Source of the DNA: Lunularia cruciata
Lineage: Eukaryota; Streptophyta; Marchantiopsida; Lunulariales; Lunulariaceae
Assembly: GCA_948567375.1 (NCBI GenBank)
Contig: OX419755.1
Span: 20,166,517 to 20,230,516 of the forward strand
Direction of reading: 5' to 3'
DNA length: 64,000 nucleotides
The translations under genes were made by a program, and so were the position numbers. Below, piece by piece: positions 45,601-58,826 of this stretch (positions are counted from its first letter, which is position 1; each line of letters begins with the position of its first letter). The notes beneath the pieces are model-generated. The model was not told the DNA's origin, searched no databases, and saw nothing but the letters and a program-made list of their open reading frames with translations.

Positions 45601-47031
45601 AACCTGAAGAGATGCCGTCTCCAAAGTCATACTTTTCTTGCCTTCGAGGTTCTCAGTTATTTAGGTTGGTAGGTGGAATTGGACTCAGCTAGACATGTGA
45701 AACACACCAATTTATTATAAGAAAAGCATCCAGCACTCATTGATCTTGTCCAAGAGAGATGTGGAAGCGAATAAATTTTTTATGACTTTCTGCCTGCATG
45801 TTGTCTGATTCATTTCATCGGCGGTACTATTCAAGATGACAGTATAAACAGAAGATTACTTTGCATCTCATAGCAATTCAGTCATTCAACATCAGAATGG
45901 ATTTCTAATCGGGTGTAAATTTATATATTAGTATATTGTGAAAATTTGTTGATATCAATAGTATGTAAGTTAAGGCATTGAGTATGCGAGAGGCTATCTA
46001 ACTATTCCAACGAAATTAACCGGAACTCATCTAAACTAATTAATGAAGTCAATGAAGGAAAACTCAATTAGAATTTACTTAATTGAAATTATCAGTAAAT
46101 CCCTAGCTTGCTTAGCAATTTAACTGAATTGCTCAATGGTTTTGCAACACTGCTCAACTAATTTGGCTGGTTTACTATTCATAAAAAAGCATAATTTTTT
46201 ACTGATATTTTAATCATCTCCGTCTTATTTCAGTTAGAATGTGTGAAACTATCATTACAAGTAAATCATTGAGATCCAAATTTTGTACAATAGTGTACAC
46301 ATCTATGCTAGAATATAAGGAGAAATTATAAATGGAAACAGAGGTCGTTACATGCTGGCAGACGCACATTTTCTGGTTCTATCTTAGAAACTTAGAATTG
46401 GGTATCGAAATGAGAAGGAACAGATCTTCTACGAGTATCTAAAATATAATATATATTTCGGTGGATGAACAGTGAAGGTACTCGAACAAGTCCAAGGGGT
46501 GAGACAAGGAACATAGGAGGAATAAATGCCAGGAATAAACTGCTCTGGAACATTGGAAGAGTAATTGTAATTTTAATTGTCACTATTATTAAAAAGATCG
46601 CGTGAATGAGGATTTTGCGGATCACGCTGTGCAGGTACTAAATATCCCTGCTATCTACTTGATGAGCACATTTTTTTCCGGAGTAAAATATAAAAACATA
46701 TAAAACGAAAATCCGTAAATTTTAATGAGTTCATATAACGAAATTCAAATTTCACTATAAATTGAAAGAAGATAGGGAAGCTTAGTTTCAAAATATTGGT
46801 TAGGGAAGAAACTTCCTAAGACACGGAAGATATATTTATTAATAATATCAGAAATCATTAGCAAAACAGGAAATCCACATCCATCTAGACCATCAAATAG
46901 CTTTTGCTTTTGATTCGGTTTCCTTGGACTTTGGGTTCATTCTGCTTTTTGCATCCAATATTTCATTTCTACCATATGTATGTGCAATTAAGTGCATTTT
47001 CTTTGCACACCGCTTTTAGTAACGAGAAGGG
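42691..47031. other. Upstream gene-island sequence, grading into AT-rich DNA
   Basis: CpG-rich to about 43.8 kb (densest 43100-43350), then mixed to about 45.9 kb, then AT-rich. No motif is recognisable in the open frames (for example 43106-43357 + or 44178-44483 +). The GC-rich part may be the distal promoter of the ETO1-like gene. A CCACGTGG palindrome lies at 44851-44858, and TGACGTG occurs at 44750-44756 and 44792-44798. Confidence 0.45.
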
Positions 47032-47065
47032 ATATATATATATATATATATCTCTCTCTCTCTCT
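47032..47065. repeat. Compound microsatellite (AT)n(TC)n
   Basis: About 19 bases of alternating AT followed by 15 bases of TC, in AT-rich intergenic DNA. No element is attached to it. Confidence 0.95.
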
Positions 47066-47761
47066 CTAATATGAGTAAATTATATAATTATATATTTAAA
47101 CATAATAAATATAATTTTCAGACATTAACCTTGTTAAATCCATAATCAACTATAATTCTTACTTGTTTATATAAGTATCACTTAATATTATCTTTGGACA
47201 GATTCTTCCAAAAATAAAATAAAGATATGAATGAAATATTTTAATTTTCCCAACATTTCTTTCATTTTTTATCTTCTTAGAAATCATTTATAATTTAAAT
47301 ACAAATTAAATGGAAATTATAGTCTTGAATGTAAAGGTTAGAAAGCTTGCCAAAAAATCTTATCTTGATTACTTTGGAGATCTAATGATTGAAATTGATT
47401 TTGTAATTTCAGAAGAGTAAACAAATCCAATACCTCTAAGTAAGATGACAAGGCCGACAAAACTATAGTTCAGTCTTACTGCATGAATTGAGATTATCGC
47501 ATCAATGTTAAACACTACGCCTAAAAAAGGATTGAACAATCTAGAGAAATCTAAATATGATATATGTTTCAAAACACATAATTATTTTATATCATATCAT
47601 AATTTTGGATCATCTTAAATTTTATAAAAAGATAACTTTTTTTGCTTTCTAATCTACTCCAATCATAATTTAAAAGTAAAATTAAAACTTAATGCTATCT
47701 ACTTTTACCCATTTTGCACTTGCGCACGAAAGAAGTGCAAAGTGCAAAAATGGATGGAGAG

Positions 47762-48260
47762 TGCAAAAATTCAAGGAGGGAAATAGGAGAATGGATGGAA
47801 GCTCATATTGGAAGTCTTGAATCAATGAAACTTTGAATGCCTAACATGAGCTTGGGCTTTGGTATTTGTAAAAGAACATACAAAGCTCTTATGGAATTTA
47901 TAATGAAGCTTCATAGAAGGTGCCTTCTTAAAATCCAAGCTAAATTAGTTGGAAAGCTTCTCAAGAAGCTTTTTATTAGAAGCCACCTACTTGGTGTGCA
48001 AACTAAGCTAGTGTGGAAGTTTTCCGAGAAATTTCCTTTTAGATACCACCTACTTTGCATGCAAGCTAAACTAGAGTGGAACTTTCCAATAAGCTTCCTC
48101 CTATAAGTTTGCTACTTGGAATACATGATACTCGATACTTGGAAGGTACCAAGAAGCTTCTTAAATGCTTCTAGAATATTCATAGAATTATTGGCTAATT
48201 TGGCCTCTTTACAACCTCATTAGTCTTTACTAACTCCTATGTTAACTCCATATTGTTTTA
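47762..48260 (-). repeat. Solo LTR of family B
   Basis: Aligns with the B1 LTRs: AGGAGAATGGA, GAATGCCTAACATGAGCTT, GGCTTTGGTAT, repeated AGAAGCTT blocks, and the end TTAACTCCATATTGTTTTA. No internal family B sequence lies on either side, so it is a solo LTR left by recombination. GAGAG before it and GAAAG after it may be a target duplication with one transition. It keeps the perfect TTCTAGAATATTC element at 48169-48181, while its TATA box has decayed. In this copy an open frame of 89 codons (47837-48106) is a by-product. Confidence 0.85.
48169..48181. promoter_or_regulatory. Heat-shock element, perfect trimer, solo LTR
   Basis: TTCTAGAATATTC, in the same place in the LTR as in both B1 LTRs. 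It is kept although much of this LTR has diverged. Confidence 0.6.
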
Positions 48261-49259
48261 GAAAGGAAGACAAAGAATTAACAAAACATATTGAAATGAA
48301 TGTATCACATGAGTTAGACTAATGTTTGTAGATGTGATTTTTAAATTCCAAATGCGTGTTCAAAATTCCAAATATCCAAAGCTCAAGAACAAATTTGAAT
48401 ATTTTAAAACTAATATGAGCTCATAACTTAAATTTGTTCTCTTTTTCTCAAAAATGGAACATACATATTCTAACATGTACCACTAAGATGAAGAAAACAT
48501 ATCACAAAATAATTTTCTAAAAGAGTGTATATTTAGTTTAAAGCTATGTTTCTATTGTTCTCACTTGAAAAAACACGGGGAGTTTATTTATTGCAACAAA
48601 TAATCTACAATAAGATAATTACAAAGTGAATGTTAACTTAATTATATATAAGAAGGTTATTGAATGTTTATCGACATCATTCTTGACCCAAGTATTGGAT
48701 GAATAACCTAAAGATAATATACCATATTTAAAACTATTCAAGCACATTATATAATTAGGCCCTTTGAATGTTTATATAATGGATTAATACAAATGGATGA
48801 AAATAATATATTCACTTATTACCATTTAAATGGAAATAAGGTAATGAAAACTTAGCTTTAGCTAACCCTGGGAAATGTAATCTCGCTTCAATTAAATTTC
48901 TTGAACCTACTTTCAACTTGAGCTTGTCTTGTTATGGGTACTTTTATTTTAATTATGAGTAGTTTTTTAGCTCTTGATAACTAATAAACAAGGGATTGTC
49001 CATTACTTCTTAAAAATTACATACAATATAGGCATCATCCATGACTCAATATGGAATATGAAGAAGCTAGGCTATTATTTTAGCTTATTTGTGAAATGGA
49101 AAGAAACTAAAGCCATATGAAAGGAAGATTTGGAATAAGAAATTGTCACAACCCACTTCATTATGAGCCTCGGGTTTTTTGTTGTTTTTCTTCATGTAAA
49201 TAGGTCAAACTAGCCATTTTGAAGTGTCATTTGTAAGAAGTCAATACAAAATCCATCCT
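48261..49259. other. AT-rich sequence without recognisable genes
   Basis: No coding motif, LTR or inverted end seen. Confidence 0.5.
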
Positions 49260-49482
49260 TCCAACCATGGCTTTACACTTCACTCTAGGAGAAGCTTTGT
49301 ACTATGAGACAAAAATGGAGAACAAAACAAACTTATCTCATCAAAGATGTCATCAAAGGTACCAACAATAATAAGGCGGGGACATCTTGCTAAACCTCAA
49401 TAAAAATCAAGGGAATATGTGAATGATGAGTGAGCAAGGATGATGTTATTACCAAGACCATACCTCCAACCAACAATAACAA
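49260..49482. repeat. Direct repeat, copy 1
   Basis: Runs from CAACCATGGCTTTACACTTC to CCAACCAACAATAACAAGA and matches 50065-50304 along its length with scattered substitutions and one indel of about 20 bases. Sequence between the two copies differs. Confidence 0.8.
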
Positions 49483-50064
49483 GAGGGGAAGGATGTGGAT
49501 GCCAAATTTACCAATATGGTATATTTATAGAAGTCAAATTAGTGGTGGTTGGCACCCCAAAGAAATGGCCTTCATCAAGACAAACACCAATGGATGCAGG
49601 AATCTTCAACGGATTTGAGGGAAGGTGGTAAGTACATAAATATAAAGTTAAAATTGCATAGTGAAGAACAGGTTTCAGAAGAAGAAACCATAGCCAATGA
49701 CAAAGAAGATTGTTGATCTAAAGAACACTTAAGATTAGCCCAAGCAGAGCTAAATACCAAAGATAAGGAAGGAGAAGAAGATTGAATGTATTTAGAAGAT
49801 GAAGTAAAGGAGGTTCCAATAGTACAAAGACATGTGTATTAATGAAGTTCTAGCACCACCTATTGTCAATGGAGTAGGTTTCATCATTAATTTTATTGGG
49901 ATAGGGGTTCATATAATGGAGCAAGGAGTCCTTTACACAAATTTGTCTCTTGTATTGGACAAGAATGAAGTAGGATTGAATGAAAAGGTACAATTGTCAC
50001 CCCCGCCTAAAAAAACAAAATGCATACAATAGGCAAGGAGAAGAAAGATACAAAATATGTCCCT

Positions 50065-50304
50065 ACAACCATGGCTCTATGCTGCACTTTGGGAGAAGCT
50101 TCATGCTATGAGATAGAACAAAGAAAAAAACAAACCCATCTCATGGAAGATGTCATCAAAGGCACCAAACAATAACAAGGTGGGAGATCTTGCTTAAGCT
50201 CAACAAAACGCAAGGGACAAATCCCATTAAGCCTAATACATGAAGGAAAAGTGAGCAAGAGTGATATCATTGCCAAGACCATACCTCCAACCAACAATAA
50301 CAAG
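50065..50304. repeat. Direct repeat, copy 2
   Basis: Same order as copy 1, starting CAACCATGGCTCTATGCTGC and including GATGTCATCAAAGGCACCAA and GCCAAGACCATACCTCC. It leads into the coiled-coil pseudogene, so both probably belong to one repeat family. Confidence 0.8.
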
Positions 50305-50585
50305 ACAAGCAAGAATGAGGAAGCAGCCCCGACTTGCAAAGCAAGGGAGGCAACTATCTTAGGCCATGATGAGAATCTTGAACCTAAAACAAACAAGGCC
50401 CTACAAGGACAATTGGGCAAGGATAGTGATTCTCTACCTTTGCTTATGGCATCCAACATCATTCATACATGACACCAACGATGGAAGAGCTTATGCCAAT
50501 ATACTAGAAGTTGGACTAGAACAGAAAGGAACCAATGGCCTTTGTTTGCCACTTGCATCATCTAGTCCAAACCCAAACAAAAGAA

Positions 50586-51288
50586 AAGGACAAGGTAAGT
50601 GAGAGGTGCTTGGAAGAGTTCCAAAGGGAGGAACTAAAACAGTAGAGGAGTATGAAAAACTAATCCATGGCCTAAAGAAGGAAGTTGAAAACTATAGCCT
50701 AAAAGTCTTCCACCAAAGAACTGAACATGAAGAGGAAATATGAAATCAGAAAGACAAACTTGTAGCACTATGAAGCAAGTTAGAAGTGGCCTAGGTAGAC
50801 GCAAAGGTAGTGGAGACTTGATATGACAATCTAAAGTAATTGATTGACCTCCACATCTTCAACCTATCTACCAACCTGAAGCAATAATAGGAAATGGTGT
50901 TGGAGCAAGACAAGTGGATTCTTCAAGAGATGATCAAAGAGTTGAGTGCCAAACAAACCAACTTGAAAACAAAAAATCTTGACTGCTCATCACTATTTGT
51001 CATATGACCACTTAGCTACTTAGTCAATTGGAATGCATGGCCAGTGAAACCTCCCATTGAATGAAGGCAAAGGACTTTCATACTCAAATTGATGCATTGG
51101 AGAGGAAGTCATACTCAAAAAGCCAAATCAAATTTTTGTCTATAAAGCTCCAAAGTCACACTAATGTTAGGTTCAAGGAGATCCCATTCAGATTCAAAAA
51201 AAATCATGGAGAGCTCATGGACCTTGTTCACATTTTCCAAGGAGTTGAGAGTTTGATCCAAGTCCTACCTACCCCTCTTGTCAAATAA
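50586..51288 (+). pseudogene. Decayed coiled-coil protein fragment
   Basis: Translation on the + strand gives Glu/Lys-rich heptad-like sequence with stops: TVEEYEKLIHGLKKEVENYS, later LEQDKWILQEMIKELSAK, then a 75-codon open frame at 51061-51288. Family unknown. It may be the gag-like or accessory protein of the repeat whose duplicated segment lies upstream. Confidence 0.45.
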
Positions 51289-54200
51289 TAACAACAAGAG
51301 CTTCTTCTTACAAAGAAGGTCATGGTCATTTTTGTTGCCTAACAAAAGGACTTCATTTAATACATGCCAACATCACCTTTGTTATTGTAGCCTTAAGAAA
51401 TCATAAATGTATATAAGTTGCACATAAGTATCTAGGCTAGATTAATATGCACTAATAGGTTGTTATGCAATAGACAACCATTGATTGGGTAATAACACTC
51501 ATGGCTACCTACCATTAAGTTTAGGGTTAGGATAAGATATGATCAAGATTGAGTAGTTTAGATGTACTAAGATGGACATTAGTTTAGATTTCCATCCATT
51601 ATAGTCATTGGATCTTTCTATGGCCAAGTAATACATGTATAAAAGTCTTAGGCTTGATTGCCATTGGGTCCATTTGAATCATTCTTCTTTTTGCAAGTAA
51701 GCTATAAATTCTAAACCATCAAGCCTCATAGGTTGGTGTATGCATATTAGTTTGCCCTCCAAATGAATGATAATATGATTAACTTGTTTAGGAATGACAA
51801 ATCATGAAGGATGAACCTAGGCACTAGAGTGCAATGATGCATTTGTGTAGGACAAAGAGTGGCTTTCTAGGAGTTTGGCCAGAGTCAAGAATGATATGGG
51901 AACAAGCTTGCATAACCTTGGCATCTTGTCCGATAACACTTCAAGATAGGATTGAGTAGCAAAATCATGGTTGACTCCCATGACGTTATGCCTTCTAGGA
52001 ATAATGAACATGGTGTTGGACAGATTATCAGTGAACAAAGAGGCTCCACAACAAACTAACCTTTATTTTGAGTGAGCCCACCACTCCTCAAGAATCTTTA
52101 GATTCAACTCTTTAGCATAGGAGAATAGATTGCATAACATTTCATAATGTCACTTGTTTGGATGTCATTGCCTTATTTTGGGAATGATGCTGCCCAAGAT
52201 GCTAAACAAAAAATAATATATTTTCTTCATTATGATCATATCTTCCTCCTTTTTGCCATTTCCAACCTATATCCTGGAGTGAATGGTCTGTTCTTACCAA
52301 TAGTGAGTCACCATAAAAACTATGATATTGTCATAGCAAAAGTGGCAAAAAATAAAGTATGGATACCAAGAATATTTTTGTGATCTTTTTATTTTACTTG
52401 TATTAACAAGGATCAAATAAAAACCTTACATTTTTTAATCTAAGAAGATCCTTTGTTAATCTTGTAAGTCTCAATGCAAAAAAGTAAGGGTACTAAAACA
52501 AGACATTACATTTTGTGTGGAAGGTGGTGATAGAACAAGAGTAGGTACAATCTGTTTGATTGGTCCAAAGATAAGAGACACTAAATATAAAATCTACCCA
52601 TAACATATACCAATATTGTATTATTGAGAAACATTGCCTAAATGAAAGAACTATGCAAGTGAGTTAAGATAATATAATGTGATTAAGAAGCATTTTTGAA
52701 AGGAAAAATATATACCAAATGTAGAGGAGACAAGGATCATACATAGGAGAAAAGAACAAAACAAGTAAGATTGTACTATAACTTGAGATCTAATCCTTTA
52801 TTAAAAAAAATTATTTCTCTAAGTGCTTCCTAAGTAGAATTTTAGTCTATGAATTTTGAAAAAGACATTTTGAATTAGGTTAAGTTGGGATATACTTAAG
52901 AGGACCAAAAGAGTGTAATTCAAAAAGGCCAAGATAGTTGAGTGTACATTAGGTAGCTTAAAATAAAACTCAAACTTTATTAATACTTGAGTCTATGTAA
53001 GAGTATCGAGTAGATAGAGTATAAGGTTGTAACTTAAGATCTACTTTAAGCTCTAATTTTAGCCATACATCTTGATATCAACCTAATATTATGCAATTTT
53101 GTAGTGGTAATGGAGAATACCACATGGAGAAAGTTTGTCCAACCTAGATAATCTTTATCAATAGTTAGGTACTAGGTTGTAGGTTCATCTCGATAGTATA
53201 TTGGAGTTTTTTCTTCAAGTCATGATTAATTTGCTTGTGTTAAGTGCAAGCTCGCAAGCCATCAAAATAAAAAAAACTTTTAAATTTGGAATTGTTGTTG
53301 CTTGAACTTGAACCCTTAATCAAGAAGAGTTAGAATTATTGGATACTTAATATGTAAGTGTGACCAGTGCATACTAGTATTGCCTATTGCTGGAATGAAA
53401 TAAGGGTTAAAAAGGGGTTTTGGGGTCCATAAGATCCCATAAAATTTTTGTATGGGAGGTCTGTAAAACCTTATGAGTGTAGGTGAAGAGTACTCAACAA
53501 AATCTTTATAGAAGTGGTCCACAACCATAGAACTTTTACAAGGTATGAAAATGGTGATCCATAGGTTTCTACAAGTTATTAGGCTTTTATAAAAATCAAT
53601 TATGCAAGTAAATTTAAAACATTTGCATCCACTCATGGTGTTACATTTTACTTGTGGCGGTGTTACATTTTGAATTTGGAATCTATTTCACTACATTATT
53701 TAGTTTGAAATCAAGGATATTTTTCTTTAGCTCATAGGTAGTGGTACATTTAGGTGTCATTTGATTGCACATTCCATAAGGAATTCTAGATATGTGCTTG
53801 TGATCCATCTCATTTCTTCTTTAAAATAAGCACACATCCAAGATAAAAAAGATTTCAACCTTTGTGTAGCTCAGCCCCATGTGTTTCATGAACATTATAC
53901 TAGTACAAGTATGTAATAACATTATTTGCATGAGTTGATATTGTATGTAAATAATAGAAATAATAACTCTTTATCACTTGCAATGTATCAAGACATATAT
54001 TATCTTGCACAACTTATTGATTAATATATGTGATATGTGGATAGAGTACAAAAAGAACTTTAGAGAGGATTAGGCAGATTTGATATATGAGTTTATGGAA
54101 GCTATTGGTAGGAATGATAACCAATATAGAGAGGAAACTAGGGCATCCATTTTTAAAATTTATCTTTCATTCAACTGTGGCCTTGGTGTATTTTTGTATG

Positions 54201-54380
54201 AATCATAATATTAAATTGTTTGAGTCATTTGTTCACTTTCTCTTTTTCTTCCAAATTTCCATGTATTTGCATGTGGTTAAAATTTCTTCTTAAAGTTACA
54301 AAGGGAAAATTCTGCTATAAGAACACATGATAACTACCTATGTTTCTTGTTGGTGAGGCATGAAGTGATGACTTGCAGAC
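51289..54380. other. AT-rich sequence without recognisable genes
   Basis: About 3.1 kb without coding motifs. Small open frames (for example 53316-53636 on the minus strand, 106 codons) have no recognisable content. The 5' LTR of A2 was looked for here and not found. Confidence 0.5.
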
Positions 54381-54599
54381 CGTGAGAGTGTGTGTTGTGA
54401 TGGCAGGTTACAGGTTGCCCTTTCCCCTAGTGTAGTTGTCATAGTTAGAGTTACATTAGTTGGTGGTGTTTGCACTTGGAGGTGTTGGCACTTGGTGGGG
54501 TACTTGCGGAGGTTAAAGTTGCGGGTTGCAATCCTTGGTTACTTTATCATGACAGAGATCTTTGGGGATTCTGGAAGAGATAACATTGCCGTATGAAGT

Positions 54600-55480
54600 G
54601 GGTTTACTCAGAGTGGTGCTCAATATCAGTCTGTATCTCAAGTCTCAATGAGCAAGGAGATTGACTCTAAGTTGGAGTTTGACACAAGAGTTGACCTAGT
54701 TGAGAATGCACTTGTTGTGTCCACACTGTTGTTGTGTGATATGGATGAGATTTATGGGGTCTCCAAAAGGTACCAAGCATTACTTTGGTATAGTGAGTAC
54801 CATTGATTTGGATGACTTCATCTAGGAGTTTGATAGTTGGTGTGATCTGTAGCAGATGCATAACTAGACTTTGTTTACACCCTTCATGGCATAGAAGGGG
54901 TTGTGTCAGCATTTGGAAGGTCCACCAATAGATGACTACCATGAGTTTAGGAGAGCTCACTTGGAGGATATTGAGCTATGGAGATAGTATTGATCTCCAA
55001 ACTATGTCTCTATTACTTCAATCTAAGTTTCTAAGGGTAGATCGGCTATACCCATGAGTTCATGTTCTAGTAGCATTGATGGATCTCTTGGAGATGGTGC
55101 TACTACAAGTGGAGGTACTACTACAGGAGGTGGTGTAATACCAGGGTTTAATCCCATGGTGGACTTATTCTAATTTTTGAGACAGAACTACCGAGGAGTG
55201 CGGACTGACAAGCTGAGGAGCTTGTAGGATTTCTAGCAAAAGGCTAGAGAGAGCCTACATGAGGCATACACTTGCATGAGGTAGCTAATCAGTTTTACTC
55301 AAGGAGTTACTGAGGCTCAAGTAGTCCAATTTTGGTATGGGATATTGGACAAGGAGTTGCAACATAGAGTCTATGATGTGAGAGGTGTCTATTTCGGATC
55401 CAAATATCTCTAGGTGGTGGTTCTACATAGTAGATCACATGTGGAGATTTGATTGTTCAGATTCAGCCCAGTCATCTGAT
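54600..55480 (+). pseudogene. A2 gag-like region
   Basis: The clearest part is 55229-55400, where the frame reads QKARESLHEAYTCM, then GVTEAQVVQFWYGILDKELQ, which fits the retrotransposon gag (capsid) fold of plant Ty3 elements. A Gly/Thr-rich low-complexity stretch (GATTSGGTTTGGG) comes before at about 55090-55135. Many stops. No CCHC knuckle was seen. Confidence 0.7.
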
Positions 55481-57340
55481 TGATAGCTCTATGGTGAGAG
55501 CTCAAGCCATTGCAAACATAGCTGAGTTATATGATATGTATGTTGTAGGAGCAGTGTTATACCCCATGGGTTTCAATATTGACTATTGGGAGAAGACAAC
55601 CTCCTATAGACCAGGTTGGCAGTTTGGTGAGTAACAAGTATGTTGCCTACCAATATGCTTTAATAGTGGTAATCTTAGCTCACTACAGTTTGGGACCATG
55701 GTGGCTTTAGTTTCAGCTTTCAATGGTTATGTTACTTGGCTTGGTGATTTATTGGAGTGGAACGCACATGCAAAGGATAATCTAGTACTAGAGAAGATCA
55801 TTTGGATTTGGAGTACAAGTAGGATTGTTCCATCCACCTTGGATGTTCCATTGTGGAGTTTTGAGGAGGCATTGCAATAGCATGCAGATCAATTAGTGCA
55901 ACATGCTTGGAGTAGAGCCTTTGTGCCATTAGGAGACCAGTGTGAGGATGAGCCTCTAGAATCAATTACCTTAACACCTCTAGATACCACTCTCATTGCT
56001 TGGCAGTATCGAGTAGAGGGAGTATGTCCATTGGAGTTGTTCAGTAGGATCAACACTAGACTAGCAGCGGTACTGTAAGCAAGTATACAAGTACAAAGGT
56101 ACTTGTATGTGGAGAGAGATGAGATTGGTAGATGAGTCTCTCTCCATCATGTGGCATACTTGGCTTATTGGTATCCTAAGTTATTACTAATGTTAGTAGC
56201 TCGGGATTACCAAAAGGCCTTACGAATAGACATTTCTTTGTTAGGAGCACATGATCTACAAAGACATGGGTCTATTTATTTGGTGATTTTTGGATGGCCA
56301 TGTAAGGGACATACAAGTACTAGCCTAGGTTTGGGTCTTCAAGATTCCCATTCTGGTGTGTTTTGGGAGATGTTATGGATACTACAACATCTCCAGGTTC
56401 ATTAGTCCATTTCTCCAACTTACATTTTGGAGAACATCCCTTTGATGGGTGACTCTTACACCCAAGTGGTGGCAAGTACACATCAGGTCCATTCTTAGAT
56501 GGGACCTGTTGTTTTGTTAGATGCAGCAAGAGTGGGATTACGAGCTCATTATCTTTGTCTTTGGTAGATGAACCTCTTACCTAAAGATAACATGCTTATG
56601 ATGGGATTCAATGACTAAGCATCATTGTTGATGACATCTTGGATGTTGGGTGTCAATCTTAGACGGTGGTAGTGGCTAATAGGTCATTTATGGTATTGGT
56701 GAACCTAGTTAGAGCCTAGAGCCGCTTTTCCCACACTTGTGAGTTTCCCAATCTCTCATGCTTTTTGAGAGGGAGGTCTTGGACTGGTTTGGGACTCATA
56801 ATTATAGTAGTTGATGGAGCCCAACATCGATGAGAGAGAGTGGACAATGGGTTTTTGCTCCAGTATTACCATTGTTCTAGTAGTGTCAAACGCATCCAAG
56901 CGTCAAGTGTTAGGTTAGGCTATGGACCTGAACTGTTTGACCTAGATTATGAGCCTTGGCTTGGCAAAGTAACGTAGGATGCACTTGATAGGCATCACCA
57001 CTCAGACACTTGTGAGCCATGTGCCTATTTAGATGATTCAAGCACATGTTGGGGGTGATGGAATGAGTGGACAAGGTATTCTTGGGACACAACCTATGGC
57101 TACTAGGGAGAGTGGTCTACTTGGAGTCCATCTAGGTGAGTGTGGTCTACTTGGATTACACCCTTGGTCTACTTAGGATGTAGCTAGAGGACATATGGAG
57201 CTTGCAGCCAGAGTAGAGGGAGTTTTTCATATTGAGGTTGGGATCTCTAGTGCTTGGAAGCATGACATTATTGCTCCCAAGGGCCTAGTGTAGCAGTCAG
57301 TTAACATGTCTTCCACTCCTATGTCCATTATAGAGGATAC
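55481..57340 (+). other. A2 region between gag and RT, unassigned
   Basis: Here the element should encode the end of gag and the protease. I see several short open frames (55449-55634, 55698-55880, 55896-56078, 56151-56405) but no clear D-S/T-G protease motif, probably because of decay. Confidence 0.45.
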
Positions 57341-58440
57341 TTGGGAGCCAAACCTTGGACCCAAGCTTACAAGGGAGGAAAGACGGAGAGTCAAGAGGTT
57401 CTTGGGGTGTTACATAAGTTTTTTGCCTTTAATTTGAAGGATTTGAGTGCTCTTAAGGGTTCTATATTCAGATTGAGCTTACTAACAATACACCAATTTT
57501 TTGACATCCCTATAGATACTATGACATGGAGTGAGCATTGATTCAGAGTTGGAGTAGTGACCTTTTTAAGGTTGGTTTGGTGGAGATTGCACATGGAGAG
57601 TATGCATCAGCTATAGTGATGCTAGCCAAGGAGGATATGCATGGAAACTACACAGATAGATAGATGTGTGGAGATTACTATATTATCAACCTACAGACTA
57701 GGGCTCATTGATATGCCATGCCTTTATAAGAGGAGATCTTTGATACTATTGGGCATGCAAAGGTCTTTAGTACTTTGGATCTTTGAGCAAGATATCATCA
57801 ATTGCTGATCAAGGAGGAGGATAAGTCCAAGATAGCATTTTGGGCTATTGATCCTCATGATCAAGATGTGTTATATCAATGGAGGTTCTTACCATTTGGG
57901 TTAAAGAATGCTCTTGCTAAGTTCTAGAGGATCATAGATAGGATCCTAATTGGATTGTATTTTGCTCAATGCTATATTGATGATATTTTGGTCTATAGCA
58001 CTATGGTGAAGGAGCATGAGAGACATTTGTTGGAAGTGTTTGAGAGGTTGAGATCTTATGGACTCAAATTACATCCTTGGAAGTGTAGGTTCTTCCATGA
58101 GCAAGTTGAGTATTTAGGTCACACTATCTACCCCAAAGGAATTGGTGTTCAATAGACCAAGGTGGAGTCTATTACGCGTATCCCTTGGCCTACGGATATG
58201 AGCAAAGTGTGAGCATTCCTTGGGTTGGCCAACTTCTATCACCGCTATGTTAGAGGATTTAGTGTCATTGACAGGGCCTTGAAAAAGCTGACCAAGCTTA
58301 CACATGAGTGGTGTTGAAGAGATGAGCAAGAGAGAGATTTTGTAGAGCTCAAGGAGAGGTTGGCATCTACTCCTATTTTGAGGAGACCAATCAAAGGATG
58401 ACCATTTCAGGTTCACACTGATTGGAGTATGTTGGGGCTT
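57341..58440 (+). pseudogene. A2 reverse transcriptase
   Basis: Starts with the segment FFAFNLKDLSALKGS upstream of RT, followed by VEIAHGEYASAIVMLAKED, IFDTIGHAKVFSTLDL, the FLPFGLKNAL motif near 57887-57920, and YIDDILVY at 57973-57996, so the catalytic aspartates survive. Stops at several former CAG codons. It retains the G lost from A1 near 337, so comparison locates that frameshift. Confidence 0.88.
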
Positions 58441-58826
58441 GGAGTAGTGCTCACCCTACATGATGATGAGTGGAAAGAGTTTGTGGCGGCCTATGCTAGT
58501 TGCTCTAACAATTGAGTGGAAGTGAGTATAGTTCATATGAAGGAGAGTGCTTTGCAACAATATGGGCAATAGCACATTTTTTATGTTACCTATTTGGTAA
58601 CCCCTTTACTCTCATCATTGATCATCAGCCACTAAAGTGGTTGATGGAGTCTAACAAGCTTTCAAGGAAGCTTGCACGATGGGCTTTGATTTTATAGAAG
58701 TATGATTTCACGGTTATTCATAGACCTAGAGTGGTGAACCATGATGCAAATGGGTTGAGTAGAAACCCATGTCCGAGCCAGCAAGATTAGACCAGAACAC
58801 ATTGGCATGGGAAGATAAATGAGGAG
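58441..58826 (+). pseudogene. A2 RNase H
   Basis: Keeps YEGECFATIWAIAHFLCYLF and LIIDHQPLKWLMESNKLSR. Relative to A1 the Asp of TDHQ is kept but neighbouring residues are changed and several stops are present, one where A1 has a CAG (LQEYDF to L-stop-KYDF). Confidence 0.82.

Noticed and set aside
53316-53636. 106-codon minus-strand frame
   Set aside because: No recognisable motif, AT-rich low-complexity context, and no related copy in the window.
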